From NCBI GenBank assembly GCA_002841115.1, contig PHEC01000004.1:1-63319 (forward strand): a DNA stretch of 63,319 nucleotides. Reading direction: 5' to 3'. How positions within the stretch are numbered: the stretch's first letter is position 1; each line of letters begins with the position of its first letter. Position numbers and translations under genes: made by a program. Source of the stretch: Alphaproteobacteria bacterium HGW-Alphaproteobacteria-6 (GTDB lineage Bacteria > Pseudomonadota > Alphaproteobacteria > Rhodobacterales > Rhodobacteraceae). Below are positions 1-8,936 of this stretch, piece after piece. Under the pieces are notes generated by a model, which was not told the origin of the DNA, did no database searches, and saw only the letters and a list, made by a program, of their open reading frames with translations.

Positions 1-371
1 TCCGCCGCCGCAAGCGCCGCCTCGAGCCGCGCAATGACGGTCCGGGTATCATCGCCCGCGACCCAGAAGGGTTGGACAACGATGTTGCGGCGGGTCTCGG
101 CCGCCAGGCTGTCGTCGATCAGGTCCAGCGCGCCAAGCCCGTCGATCAGGGCCGCATGACCGGCCTCGCCGACCCCGCGGATCTGCACGTTGGCCCGGGC
201 GGAAAGGTCGATCAGGCCGTTGCCGTGGCGTGCCGCAAGATCGGCGATCCCGCTCATCTGCCCCTGCGTCAGCCGGCCGCCGTGGGGTCGAACCCTGACC
301 ACAAGCCCGTCGCCCGACAGCATCGGGCGCAGCGCGCCCGGGCACCAGCCCTGGATCTTCGGCGCGCTCAT
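1..371 (-). CDS. cobG: Precorrin-3B synthase CobG, N-terminal part (runs off window)
   Basis: Only the first about 123 codons are present; the gene continues past the left edge. CobG is an Fe-S/oxygen-dependent enzyme that converts precorrin-2-derived precorrin-3A to precorrin-3B in aerobic cobalamin synthesis, and is built like a nitrite/sulfite reductase. The visible start reads MSAPKIQGWCPGALRPM, followed by a ferredoxin-like half-domain with ANVQIRG near residue 60, typical of the family. The ATG at 369-371 overlaps the TGA of cobN (ATGA, 368-371), so translation is probably coupled and the gene is the last seen member of the riboswitch-controlled operon. The catalytic cysteine cluster lies in the missing part, so a related sulfite reductase-like protein cannot be excluded from sequence alone, but context strongly favours CobG. 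Confidence 0.85.
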   Translation of the reverse strand, partial: MSAPKIQGWCPGALRPMLSGDGLVVRVRPHGGRLTQGQMSGIADLAARHGNGLIDLSARANVQIRGVGEAGHAALIDGLGALDLIDDSLAAETRRNIVVQPFWVAGDDTRTVIARLEAALAAA

Positions 372-3300
372 CGCGCCACCTCGATCGCGACGGAATTGCG
401 CCGCGTCACCCAGAGCCCGGCGTCGTGAAGCGCCGCGAAGCGGTCGCGCAGGGCGGCCAGGGCGGCGGGATTCTCGCGCGCCATGAAGGCCACCAGATCG
501 GCCCGGCCCAGCGTCGCTTCGTGATAGAGGTCGAAAAGATGCGCCGGCACCGCACCGGCGAGATGGGCGAAGGCCGCCATGTGGTCGAGCGTCGCCGCGA
601 TCTCGGCGGCGCCGCGAAAGCCGTGCCGCATCATGCCGTCGGCCCAGCCGGGGTTGGCGGCGCGGGCGCGGACCACGCGGGCGATTTCCTCGGTCAGGGT
701 GCGGGCGCGTGGCGCCTCGGGCCGGGTCGCGTCGAGGTGATAGAGCGCCGGGGCTTTGCCGCCGAGGCGGGCGACGGCGGCGGCGAAACCGCCCTCATGC
801 GCGGCATAGTCCGAGGCGAGCAGGAGGTCGGTCTCGGCCAGATCCTGGACATGGACGAAGCCGTCCGCGCCCTTCACCTGTGCTTCCAGCGCCGCGCGGG
901 CCGGTTGTGCCGCGCCGGACGCGTCGATCGCCCATTCGGACCCAGAAAGCCAGGCCTCGCCGGCCGCGTCGCGCCCCTCGGGCCGGTAATCCTCGATCGG
1001 ATCGGCCATGGCCAGCCCGTAAAGCCCCGGCTTCGGTCCGAAGACACGCGGCGTGGTGTTGAGATAGGGGTTGTCCGCGGCCGCCTCGTCGCGCCGGGCC
1101 AGCGCCCCGGCGGCGGATTCGAAAAGCTGGGCGAGGCCGGGGAAAACGTCTCTGAACAGGCCGGAAACCCGCAAGGTGACGTCGATCCGCGGCCGGCGAA
1201 GCAGCGCCAGCGGCACGATCTCGAAGCCCGAGACGCGCTCGGACCCGTCATCCCACTGCGGCGCGAGGCCCGCGAGGTGCAGCGCCATGGCAAACTCCTC
1301 GCCCGCCGTGCGCATCGTCGCCGACCCCCAGAGGTCCACCACCAGCGCCCGCGGCCAGTCGCCGTGGTCCTGCAGGTGGCGGCGCAACAGCTCTTCGGCC
1401 AGCGTCACCCCCTGGGCATGGGCGGCGCGCGACGGCACCGCGCGCGGATCGGTGGTGTAAAGGTTGCGTCCGGTCGGCAGCACGTCCGACCGCCCGCGGA
1501 AGGGTGAGCCGGAGGGCCCGGCCTCGACCCGCCGCCCCGCGAGTGCGGCCAGAAGCCCCGCGCGTTCCTCGGCCCCGCACGGACCGGCGCCGAAGACATG
1601 CAGCCCGTCGCCAAAGCGGCTTTCCTTCAGGTCGCAGACGAAGCGGTCGATGCGGGTGATCGCCTCGGCCGGCGAGGCGCCCGCCGGGATGCCGAGGTCA
1701 TCCTCGACGCCGCGCCCCCTTGCCTCGTCGCGGATCGCCGCGATCAGCCGATCGCGGCGGGCGGGGTCAAGTCCGTCGGCTGTGGAATATTCGTCGAGCA
1801 GCCGTTCGAGACGGCCAAGCTCGTCGGGCACCGCACTTGCCGCCATCGGCGGCGGCAGATGGCCGATGGTCACGGCGCCGATCCGCCGTTTCGCCTGCGC
1901 CGCCTCGCCGGGGTCGTTGACGATGAAGGGATAGATCACCGGCAGCGAACCGGTCAGCGCCTCGGGCCAGCAGGTGGCCGACAGCGCCACCGACTTGCCC
2001 GGCAGCCATTCCAGCGTGCCATGCGCGCCGACATGGATCAGCGCGTCGATGCCCTGCGCATGCAGCCACAGGTAGAAGGCGACGTAGGCATGGCGCGGGG
2101 TGCGGGACAGGTCGTGATACTCGTCGGCGCGGGCCTTGACCTCGCCGCGCTCGGGCTGAAGCGCCACGATGACCTTGCCGCGGCGCAGGGCGTGAAAGCG
2201 GAAATGGCCGGCGCTGACCGAGGGGTCATCCGCCGGCTCGCCCCAGGCGGCGAAAAGGGCCTCGCGAAGCGGCTCGGGCAGCGCGGAAACCGTGTCGAGA
2301 TAGGCCGAAACCGGCCATTCCAGTGTTTCCGTTGCCAGCGTGGCACCAAGGTCTTCGCCGGCTTCGGCGGCGGCCCCTTCATCTGCAAGCAGATCAAGGA
2401 TCGCCTCGGCCGAGGCGAGCGCATCGAGCCCGACCGCATGGGCCAGTTGCCACGACTTGCCGGGGTAGGTTGAAAGCACAAGTGCCACGGACCTGTCCCC
2501 GGCCTCGGTCGCCGCCAGCCGGTGCCAGCCTGCGACCCGGTCGGCGATGGCGGCGATCCGGCCGGGGTCGGCGCGGTGGGCGAAGCGGGAATATTGCAGG
2601 TCGGGGTCGCGCCGCGACGGGCTCTTGAAGCTTGCCACGCCTGCGAACAGCCGGCCGTCGACCTCGGGCAAGACCACATGCATGGCCAGATCGGCGGGTG
2701 ACAGGCCGCGGTCGGCGGCCGCCCAGTCGCGCCGCCGTGCAGTCGAAAGCGCGACCTGAAAGACCGGGCAGCCGGGCGCATCCAGCGGCGAGGCGCCGCC
2801 ATCCGCCGCTTTCGCCGAAAAGGCGGTGGCGTTGACGATGGCGGCAGGGGCAAGGCGGGCGAGTTCGGCGCGGAGCCATTCGCCGGCCGCAGGGTCCTTG
2901 AGGCTGGTGGCAAAGGCACCGATCGCGGTGAAGCCGCGTGCCGTCAGCGCCGCGATCAGCGCGTCCACCGGGTCGGTATCGGCGGCGGTGAGATAAGCGC
3001 GGTAGAAGCTGACAACGACGAGCGGTCGCTCGCCCGGCCCGGGCGCCGGCACCACGCCCCGGCCCGGCAGATACCAGCCGAAGGCCGGCACCGACTTGTC
3101 GCCCGCGACCGGTCCGGCATAAAGCCCGGCGGCCAGCGCAAGCTGCTGAAGGGCCGCCTGCGCCGCAACCGCGCCGCCGGCATCGCAAAGCGTCTGCAGC
3201 CGGCGCAGGGTCGAAACCGGCAGGGTCGACAGCGCGTCAAGCCGGGCGTCCTCGCGCCCGTCAGCCGGCAGCACGGCAAGCGCGATTCCCTGGCGCCGAG

Positions 3301-3610
3301 CCATGTCCTGCACCTGGGCCAACCCGTAGGGCCAGTAGCTTTCGCCGCCGATAAGCCGGATCAGGATACCCTTCGCACCGACAAGGGTGCGTTCGGCATA
3401 GGTATCGACCGACAAGGGATGACGCAGCGCCACCAGATTGGCAAGCCTGAGGCCCGGCAAGCCGCCCGCCGCCCGGTGCCATCCGGCCGCAAAGGCGCCA
3501 AGGTCGCTGTCGGAATAGGACAGCACCACCAGATCGGCCGTATCCTGGCCGAGGTCGGTGGGCAGGTCGGTCTCCTCCAGCCCGTGGCTTTCGCGGAAGA
3601 TGACATGCAT
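368..3610 (-). CDS. cobN: Cobaltochelatase subunit CobN
   Basis: Large subunit of the ATP-dependent cobaltochelatase CobNST, which inserts Co(II) into hydrogenobyrinic acid a,c-diamide in the cytoplasm. The 1080-residue protein is normal for the shorter alphaproteobacterial CobN. The CobN/ChlH family motif HVGAHGTLEWLPGK lies near residues 523-537, and the protein is collinear with the family from MHVIFRESHGLEE to the end. The start follows the cobW stop by 6 bp with a GAGGG just upstream, and the stop overlaps the cobG start. CobS and CobT, the AAA+ partners, are not in the window, as is usual because they lie at a separate locus in these bacteria. Confidence 0.96.
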   Translation of the reverse strand: MHVIFRESHGLEETDLPTDLGQDTADLVVLSYSDSDLGAFAAGWHRAAGGLPGLRLANLVALRHPLSVDTYAERTLVGAKGILIRLIGGESYWPYGLAQVQDMARRQGIALAVLPADGREDARLDALSTLPVSTLRRLQTLCDAGGAVAAQAALQQLALAAGLYAGPVAGDKSVPAFGWYLPGRGVVPAPGPGERPLVVVSFYRAYLTAADTDPVDALIAALTARGFTAIGAFATSLKDPAAGEWLRAELARLAPAAIVNATAFSAKAADGGASPLDAPGCPVFQVALSTARRRDWAAADRGLSPADLAMHVVLPEVDGRLFAGVASFKSPSRRDPDLQYSRFAHRADPGRIAAIADRVAGWHRLAATEAGDRSVALVLSTYPGKSWQLAHAVGLDALASAEAILDLLADEGAAAEAGEDLGATLATETLEWPVSAYLDTVSALPEPLREALFAAWGEPADDPSVSAGHFRFHALRRGKVIVALQPERGEVKARADEYHDLSRTPRHAYVAFYLWLHAQGIDALIHVGAHGTLEWLPGKSVALSATCWPEALTGSLPVIYPFIVNDPGEAAQAKRRIGAVTIGHLPPPMAASAVPDELGRLERLLDEYSTADGLDPARRDRLIAAIRDEARGRGVEDDLGIPAGASPAEAITRIDRFVCDLKESRFGDGLHVFGAGPCGAEERAGLLAALAGRRVEAGPSGSPFRGRSDVLPTGRNLYTTDPRAVPSRAAHAQGVTLAEELLRRHLQDHGDWPRALVVDLWGSATMRTAGEEFAMALHLAGLAPQWDDGSERVSGFEIVPLALLRRPRIDVTLRVSGLFRDVFPGLAQLFESAAGALARRDEAAADNPYLNTTPRVFGPKPGLYGLAMADPIEDYRPEGRDAAGEAWLSGSEWAIDASGAAQPARAALEAQVKGADGFVHVQDLAETDLLLASDYAAHEGGFAAAVARLGGKAPALYHLDATRPEAPRARTLTEEIARVVRARAANPGWADGMMRHGFRGAAEIAATLDHMAAFAHLAGAVPAHLFDLYHEATLGRADLVAFMARENPAALAALRDRFAALHDAGLWVTRRNSVAIEVAR

Positions 3611-3616
3611 CGGCCC

Positions 3617-4666
3617 TCACGCCTCCTGCGGGGCGGGCAGCAGCACCGCGCGGATCGCGGCCGGGTCGATGCGGTCATGTTCGGCGATGACCACAAGCCG
3701 CGAGACGCGGGGCGCATCGCCCCACGGCCGGTCATACTGCGCGCGGACCCGTTCGCCCACCGCCTGCACCAGCATCCGCATCGGCTTGCCCCGGACCGCG
3801 ACATGGCCCTTCACCCGCAGGATATCCTGCTCGCGCGCCAGACGGATGATGGCGGCTTTGAGCGCCTCGGGGTCGGCGATCTCGGGCAGGTCGATCACCA
3901 CCGTGTCGAAATCGTCGTGCTCATGGTCGTCTGCGCCGTCGTGATGCGAGGGACGGGCATGAAGATCGTCCTCGGCGGCGGCGTTCAGCCCGAGGATCAC
4001 CGCCGGGTCGATGAGGCCTTCCGCCATGGCAAGGATCGGCAGCCTGCGCGGCGCCACCGCCTCGACGAGGCTTCGGGCGGCCGCGATGCCGGCCTCGCCG
4101 GCAAGATCAGCCTTGGTCAGAAGCACGATGTCGGCGCAGGCGATCTGATCCTCGAAGACCTCCGACAGCGGTGTCTCGTGGTCAAGGCTCGCGTCGGCCG
4201 CGCGCTGCGCCTCGACCGCCGCCGGGTCGGGTGCAAAGCGGCCCGCCGCCACCGCCTCGGCATCGGCCAGCGCGATGACGCCATCGACCGTGATCCGCGA
4301 GCGGATCGCCGGCCAGTCGAAAGCCTTCAGCAGGGGTTTCGGCAGCGCCAGCCCCGAAGTCTCGATCAGGATGTGGTCGGGGCGCCGGGGCAACGCCATC
4401 AGCGCCTCGATGGTCGGGATGAAATCGTCGGCCACGGTGCAGCAGATGCAGCCATTGGCAAGCTCGACGATGTTCTCGGCCGGGCACATCTCGTCGGCGC
4501 AGGATTTGAGGATCTCGCCGTCGACGCCGACGCTGCCAAACTCGTTGACCAGAACCGCAAGACGCCTGCCTTGCGGATTCTGCATCAGGTGGCGGATCAG
4601 CGTCGTCTTGCCGCTGCCCAGAAAGCCGGTGACGATGGTCACCGGGATCTTGTCGAGGTTGGTCAT
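3617..4666 (-). CDS. cobW: CobW-type GTPase, cobalt metallochaperone
   Basis: COG0523/CobW P-loop GTPase of 349 residues, thought to deliver Co(II) for corrin ring insertion. The Walker A GFLGSGKTT is at 14-22, NEFG at 41-44, the metal-binding CxCC motif (CICC) at 73-76, ETSG at 102-105 and the G4-like TKAD at 184-187. A histidine/aspartate-rich stretch at about 236-254 separates the GTPase from the CobW C-terminal domain and is a likely metal-handling loop. It lies between the DUF1636 gene (ATGA overlap, 4663-4666) and cobN, so assignment to CobW rather than the zinc chaperone ZigA/YjiA branch rests mainly on this position and the riboswitch upstream. Confidence 0.95.
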   Translation of the reverse strand: MTNLDKIPVTIVTGFLGSGKTTLIRHLMQNPQGRRLAVLVNEFGSVGVDGEILKSCADEMCPAENIVELANGCICCTVADDFIPTIEALMALPRRPDHILIETSGLALPKPLLKAFDWPAIRSRITVDGVIALADAEAVAAGRFAPDPAAVEAQRAADASLDHETPLSEVFEDQIACADIVLLTKADLAGEAGIAAARSLVEAVAPRRLPILAMAEGLIDPAVILGLNAAAEDDLHARPSHHDGADDHEHDDFDTVVIDLPEIADPEALKAAIIRLAREQDILRVKGHVAVRGKPMRMLVQAVGERVRAQYDRPWGDAPRVSRLVVIAEHDRIDPAAIRAVLLPAPQEA

Positions 4667-5028
4667 CCTTCGGTCTCCATTGGCGGGATGCGGGCAAGCG
4701 ACTGCTTGCGGAAGATCACCGGGCGGTCGCGCCAGGGCACGATCCCGTCAGGCGTGGCGGCATAGGCGGCCGCACCGGCAAGGATCTCGGCGACATGCGC
4801 ATCGGGGTCCATGCCGCGGTAGACATAGGACCAGCGGCCTGGGCCCGAAAGCGCGATGTTGCAGCCGTGATCGCAGGCGGACAGGCATTCGACCGCGACG
4901 ATTCGCACCCCGTCGGGGGCGCCGGCATCCTGAAGCGCGGCAAAAAGCCGGGCACCGGGACGCGGCGCATCCCCGGGATCGGGCGCAGCCATCCGGCAGG
5001 TCGTGCAGACATGCAGCGTCACGGTCAC
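4663..5028 (-). CDS. DUF1636 cysteine-rich metal-binding protein, first gene of the cobalamin operon
   Basis: A 121-residue member of the DUF1636 family (COG5469, predicted metal-binding), function not established. Five cysteines are arranged as C8-x2-C11 and C48-x3-C52-x3-C56, a spacing reminiscent of thioredoxin-like [2Fe-2S] ferredoxins. I place the start at the GTG at 5026-5028 (VTVTLHVCTTC), with AAAGG about 8 nt upstream; the longer open frame back to 5289 runs through the riboswitch and should not be coding. Its TGA overlaps the cobW ATG. Being first in a B12-riboswitch operon with cobW, cobN and cobG, it plausibly supplies electrons or metal for corrin synthesis; that role is inferred. 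Confidence 0.88.
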   Translation of the reverse strand: MTVTLHVCTTCRMAAPDPGDAPRPGARLFAALQDAGAPDGVRIVAVECLSACDHGCNIALSGPGRWSYVYRGMDPDAHVAEILAGAAAYAATPDGIVPWRDRPVIFRKQSLARIPPMETEG

Positions 5029-5124
5029 CGGGCCGGCCTTTCTGGTCGCGGAAAGGGAGCCTGCGGGAGGCATGCAAGATGCCCCGAGCCGGTCGCGGAA
5101 CCCCCCGTCCGCCGTCACGTTCCT

Positions 5125-5295
5125 CGCGCTGGCAGGTCTCCCGGCTTGCGGATATCGGGGCTTTTGCCCCGGCGGCACCTCCCCCTTCCCGGCATCTCGC
5201 CAGTGGGTGCGGAGGGCCTCTCCGGTCACGGTCGCGGGGGCGGCTGCGCTTCGGCGATGCAACCGGAATGGTCGCAAAGCCTGTCGCATTCCCTC
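5125..5295 (-). ncRNA. Cobalamin riboswitch upstream of DUF1636-cobW-cobN-cobG
   Basis: Read on the minus strand, this leader holds the conserved B12 box (AGCCGGGAGACCTGCCAG, about 5130-5147) near its 3' end, the CCACTG...GGGAAGG core of the ligand pocket upstream of it, and a GGTTGCATC-like segment near 5260. This arrangement is the cobalamin (AdoCbl) riboswitch class. About 100 nt separate the B12 box from the GTG of the DUF1636 gene, room for an expression platform; no clear U-tract terminator is visible, so control is probably by occlusion of the ribosome binding site. It also accounts for most of the 346-bp gap 5029-5374. The divergent cobO has no riboswitch of its own. Confidence 0.93.
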
Positions 5296-5374
5296 TTCGC
5301 CTGCCCTAAGACAGGAACCAGCGCCGCCTCACCTGAGGCATAATCGATCCTCTTGTCAAGCAACGGAAGGGACC

Positions 5375-6007
5375 ATGGCCGCACCGAAACCGACCGACCC
5401 GGCCGAAGATGCCGCCCGCCACGCCCAGAAGATGGCGCGAAAGAAGGTCGCGCGCGACAAGATCATGGCGACGAAGGCGGGCGAGAAGGGCCTGATCATC
5501 GTCCATACCGGCGCCGGCAAGGGCAAAAGCTCGGCCGGATTCGGCATGATCCTGCGCTGCATCGCGCATGGCATGCCCTGCGCTGTCGTGCAGTTCATCA
5601 AGGGCGCGTGGAGCACCGGCGAACGGACGCTGATCGAGGGCCATTTCGGCGAGCTCTGCCAGTTCCACGCGATGGGCGAGGGCTTCACCTGGGAAACCCA
5701 GGACAAGACGCGCGACATCGCTGCCGCGCGGGCCGGCTGGGACAGGGCCAAGGAGTTGATTCGAGATCAGCGCAACCGGATGGTCCTGCTCGACGAGATC
5801 AACATCGCGCTGCGCTACGACTACCTCTCCGTTGCCGAAGTCGTCGCGTTCCTCAAGACCGAAAAGCCGGCAATGACCCATGTCGTCCTGACCGGGCGGA
5901 ACGCCAGGGAAGACCTGATCGAGATTGCCGATCTGGTGACCGAGATGACGCTGGTCAAACATCCCTTCCGCTCGGGGATCAAGGGCCAGAAGGGCGTCGA
6001 GTTCTGA
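5375..6007 (+). CDS. cobO: Corrinoid adenosyltransferase CobO/BtuR
   Basis: ATP:co(I)rrinoid adenosyltransferase, which adds the 5'-deoxyadenosyl ligand to cobalt. The 210-residue protein carries the CobA/CobO P-loop HTGAGKGKSS at 44-53 and LDEIN at 139-143, with family-typical FIKGAW near 75. The ATG at 5375 follows GGAAGGG; the reading frame is open back to 5003 but that part overlaps the riboswitch on the other strand and is not coding. It diverges from the riboswitch operon and precedes cobQ, the next adenosyl-corrinoid enzyme. Confidence 0.95.
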   Translation: MAAPKPTDPAEDAARHAQKMARKKVARDKIMATKAGEKGLIIVHTGAGKGKSSAGFGMILRCIAHGMPCAVVQFIKGAWSTGERTLIEGHFGELCQFHAMGEGFTWETQDKTRDIAAARAGWDRAKELIRDQRNRMVLLDEINIALRYDYLSVAEVVAFLKTEKPAMTHVVLTGRNAREDLIEIADLVTEMTLVKHPFRSGIKGQKGVEF

Positions 6008-6035
6008 GAGCGAGGCCGGGGGCGCTGCCCCCGGA

Positions 6036-6066
6036 CCCCCGAGGTATTTCGGCCAAGATGAAAGAC
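6036..6066 (+). repeat. Intergenic GAGGTATTT repeat, copy 1, after a GC hairpin
   Basis: CCCCCGAGGTATTTCGGCC followed by AAGATGAAAGA, directly after a perfect stem CCGGGGGC/GCCCCCGG at about 6016-6034 downstream of cobO. The same core recurs inverted at 6207-6242 and, with a changed tail, at 58265-58300. Such short dispersed elements following a GC hairpin are common in Rhodobacterales intergenic DNA; here they may mark the end of the cobO transcript. Function unknown. Confidence 0.6.
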
Positions 6067-6206
6067 ACGCTTTGTTAACCCTGATGCGCCATCAAGGACC
6101 TGCGGTACAGGGAGAGGTCCCGATGACCGCCCAAGGTGAAAGCACCGCGCCTCCCCCGCCCCGGCGGTCCAAGGTGCGGTGCCGCCCTTGTCTGGCCAGT
6201 CGGCCT

Positions 6207-6242
6207 GCTTTCATCTTGGTGCGAAATACCTCCGCCGGAGGC
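6207..6242 (-). repeat. Intergenic GAGGTATTT repeat, copy 2 (inverted)
   Basis: Reverse complement reads GCCTCCGGCGGAGGTATTTC then GCACCAAGATGAAAGC, matching copy 1 in the GAGGTATTTCG core and the CAAGATGAAAG tail. It lies about 40 bp before the cobQ start and faces copy 1, so the two copies bracket a 140-bp segment. The segment itself holds no gene I can support. Confidence 0.55.
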
Positions 6243-6280
6243 TCCCGCAGGCGCCGCAATCGCGCGACCGGGCGAATGCG

Positions 6281-7723
6281 ATGACCGCGTTGATGATCCA
6301 GGGGACCGGCTCGAATGTCGGCAAGTCGCTGCTCGTCGCCGGCCTTTGCCGGGCAGCACGGCGACGCGGCCTGTCGGTTGCACCGTTCAAGCCGCAGAAC
6401 ATGTCGAACAATGCCGCCGTGACCGTGGATGGTGGCGAGGTCGGTCGGGCGCAGGCGTTGCAGGCGCTGGCCTGCGGGCTCGACCCGCACAGCGACATGA
6501 ACCCGGTTCTGCTGAAGCCGGAAAGCGAGACCGGTGCGCAGGTCGTGGTGCAGGGGCACCGGCTGACGACGGTGCGGGCAGGCGACTACGGCGCATTGAA
6601 GCCGCAGCTCATGGCGGCGGTTCTCGATAGTTTCGGGCGGCTCGGTGCCGCGCATGATCTGATCGTCGTCGAGGGCGCCGGCAGCCCCGCCGAAGTCAAC
6701 TTGCGCCGGGGCGACATCGCCAACATGGGCTTCGCCCGCGCCGCCGATGTGCCGGTCGTGCTGGCCGGGGATATCGACCGGGGCGGGGTCATCGCCCAGA
6801 TCATCGGCACCCGGGCGGTGCTTGACGCTGCGGACGCGGCGATGATCGCGGGCTTCGTGATCAACAAGTTTCGTGGCGACCTCGCGCTTTTCGCCGATGG
6901 ATACCGCTTCATCGAGGCACACTCCGGCTGGCGCGGCTTCGGCGTCCTGCCGCATTTCCCCGAGGCCGGGAAGCTGCCGGCCGAGGATGGGCTCGATCTG
7001 GGCCGGGGCAGCCGGGGCGGCGCGCTGAAGATCGCCTGTCTTGCACTCGGCCGGATCGCCAATTTCGACGATCTCGATCCGTTGAAGCAGGAGCCCGCGG
7101 TCAGTCTGACGATGGTCCGGCCCGGCGAGCCGATCCCCGGCGATACGGCCCTTGTCATCCTGCCTGGCACCAAGTCCACCCGCGGCGATCTCGCCTTGCT
7201 GCGGGCGCAGGGCTGGGATATCGACCTTGCCGCCCATGTCAGGCGCGGCGGCCATGTCCTGGGCATCTGTGGCGGCTATCAGATGCTTGGCCGAAGCATC
7301 GCCGACCCCGGCGGGATCGAGGGGCCGGCGGGCGAGACGCCGGGGCTTGGCCTGCTCGACGTGGCGACGGCGATGAGTGCCGACAAGCGCCTGACGCGGG
7401 TGATGGCGACCCATGCCGCCACCGGCGCGCCGATGCAGGGCTACGAGATCCATATCGGCCGCACCGATGGCCCGGACCGGGCGCGGCCCTTCGCCCGGGT
7501 GGATGGTGTGCCGGAGGGGGCGGTCTCGGCCGACGGGCGGATCATCGGCAGCTATCTGCACGGCATGTTCGCGGGCGATGCCTTTCGGGCGGCGTTCCTG
7601 TCGGTCTTCGGCGAGGCTTCGGCGCTGCGCTATGGCGCCGGCGTCGAGGCGACGCTTGACCGCCTTGCCGATCATCTGGAGGCGCATCTCGATGTCGATG
7701 GGCTGCTGGCGCTGGCACGCTGA
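6281..7723 (+). CDS. cobQ: Cobyric acid synthase CobQ
   Basis: Glutamine-dependent amidotransferase that amidates positions b, d, e and g of adenosylcobyrinic a,c-diamide. The 480-residue protein has the dethiobiotin-synthetase-like nucleotide site GTGSNVGKS at 8-16, PQNMSNN near 43, and a class I glutaminase domain with GICGGYQ (nucleophile Cys330) and SYLHG (His427). The start at ATG 6281 gives the usual [17 protein letters not shown]-terminus; the frame is open further upstream through the repeat copy, which is not coding. Same strand as cobO. Confidence 0.97.
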   Translation: MTALMIQGTGSNVGKSLLVAGLCRAARRRGLSVAPFKPQNMSNNAAVTVDGGEVGRAQALQALACGLDPHSDMNPVLLKPESETGAQVVVQGHRLTTVRAGDYGALKPQLMAAVLDSFGRLGAAHDLIVVEGAGSPAEVNLRRGDIANMGFARAADVPVVLAGDIDRGGVIAQIIGTRAVLDAADAAMIAGFVINKFRGDLALFADGYRFIEAHSGWRGFGVLPHFPEAGKLPAEDGLDLGRGSRGGALKIACLALGRIANFDDLDPLKQEPAVSLTMVRPGEPIPGDTALVILPGTKSTRGDLALLRAQGWDIDLAAHVRRGGHVLGICGGYQMLGRSIADPGGIEGPAGETPGLGLLDVATAMSADKRLTRVMATHAATGAPMQGYEIHIGRTDGPDRARPFARVDGVPEGAVSADGRIIGSYLHGMFAGDAFRAAFLSVFGEASALRYGAGVEATLDRLADHLEAHLDVDGLLALAR

Positions 7724-7773
7724 GGTGGCAGGTTTGCCGGAACGGTTCGGCTGTGGGACCGGCGTTTGTCCGG

Positions 7774-8895
7774 TCACCGGCGACCGGATATCGCGCCGCC
7801 ATCTGCGCCGGCCCGGTCGGGGAACATCGCCGCCAGTCCCGACGCCGTCGCCGCTGCGATCCCGCGTTCGGTGATCAGCCCGCTGACCAGGCGCGCCGGG
7901 GTCACGTCGAAGGCGGGGTTGGCGCCCGGCGTCGCCTCGGGTGAAATCCGCACCCGGGTCACGCACCCGGCCGGATCGCGCCCCTGCACGAAGCTGACCT
8001 CGTCGCCCGAGCGCTCCTCGATCGGGATCCCGGCCAACCCGTCGGTGACCCGCCAGTCGATCGTCGGCGAGGGCAGGGCGACGTAGAAGGGCACGCCATT
8101 GTCATGCGCGGCCAGCGCCTTCAGATAGGTGCCGATCTTGTTGCAGACATCGCCCCGCGCCGTGGTGCGGTCGGTGCCGACGATCACCATGTCGACCTGG
8201 CCGCGCTGCATCAGATGGCCGCCGGCATTGTCGGTGATCAGATGATGCGCGATGCCGTGTCCGGCCATTTCCCAGGCGGTCAGCTGCGCGCCCTGGTTGC
8301 GCGGCCGGGTCTCGTCGACCCAGACATGCAGGTCGATCCCCTTCGCCGCCGCCTGATAGATCGGCGCGGTGGCGGTGCCCCAGTCGACGGTCGCCAGCCA
8401 GCCGGCGTTGCAATGGGTCAGGATGTTGACCGGGCCGTCCTTTCGCGCCGCGATCGCCTCGATCAGGCCAAGGCCATGGGCGCCGATGCGGCGGTTGATC
8501 TCGACATCCTCGTCGCAGATCGCGGCGGCACGGCCATAGGCCGCCGCCGCCCGGTCAGGGGGTGCGAGGGGGGCCAGCCGGGCGCGCATCTCCTCTAGCG
8601 CCCAGCGCAGGTTCACCGCGGTCGGGCGGGTGGCAACCAACACCTCATGCGCCCTCTCAAGTGCTGCGTCCGAGGCATCCGCCGCCATCGCCAGCGCCAT
8701 GCCGTAAGCTGCCGTTGCCCCGATCAAGGGCGCGCCGCGCACCCACATCTCGCGGATCGCAAGCGCGGCCTGATGAAGCGTGGTCAGATCGACGACGGTG
8801 AAATCATGCGGCAGCCGGGTCTGGTCGATGATCCGCACTGTCCGCCCGTCCTCGGCCAGCCAGATCGACCGGTAGGCCTTGCCGTTCACCTTCAT
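7774..8895 (-). CDS. mtnA: S-methyl-5-thioribose-1-phosphate isomerase
   Basis: Isomerises methylthioribose-1-phosphate to methylthioribulose-1-phosphate in methionine salvage or the related MTA shunts. The 373-residue protein carries RGAPLIGA at 53-60, catalytic Cys162 in HCNAG and the catalytic Asp242 in GTDR, followed by [10 protein letters not shown]. No mtnP, mtnK or aldolase lies nearby, so which downstream route is used cannot be told. The kinase gene at 8937 ends 41 bp upstream on the same strand and may be cotranscribed. Confidence 0.96.
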   Translation of the reverse strand: MKVNGKAYRSIWLAEDGRTVRIIDQTRLPHDFTVVDLTTLHQAALAIREMWVRGAPLIGATAAYGMALAMAADASDAALERAHEVLVATRPTAVNLRWALEEMRARLAPLAPPDRAAAAYGRAAAICDEDVEINRRIGAHGLGLIEAIAARKDGPVNILTHCNAGWLATVDWGTATAPIYQAAAKGIDLHVWVDETRPRNQGAQLTAWEMAGHGIAHHLITDNAGGHLMQRGQVDMVIVGTDRTTARGDVCNKIGTYLKALAAHDNGVPFYVALPSPTIDWRVTDGLAGIPIEERSGDEVSFVQGRDPAGCVTRVRISPEATPGANPAFDVTPARLVSGLITERGIAAATASGLAAMFPDRAGADGGAISGRR

Positions 8896-8936
8896 GCCGC
8901 GTCTCCTTGCCGATCCGGTGCCGGACCTGATTCAGC

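Noticed and set aside
5029-5289. Upstream extension of the DUF1636 frame
   Set aside because: It overlaps the cobalamin riboswitch, and the GTG at 5028 gives the family start.
6092-7966. 624-residue open frame opposite cobQ
   Set aside because: It is the antisense of cobQ with Arg/Asp/Gly-rich low-quality composition; GC-rich DNA gives such shadows.
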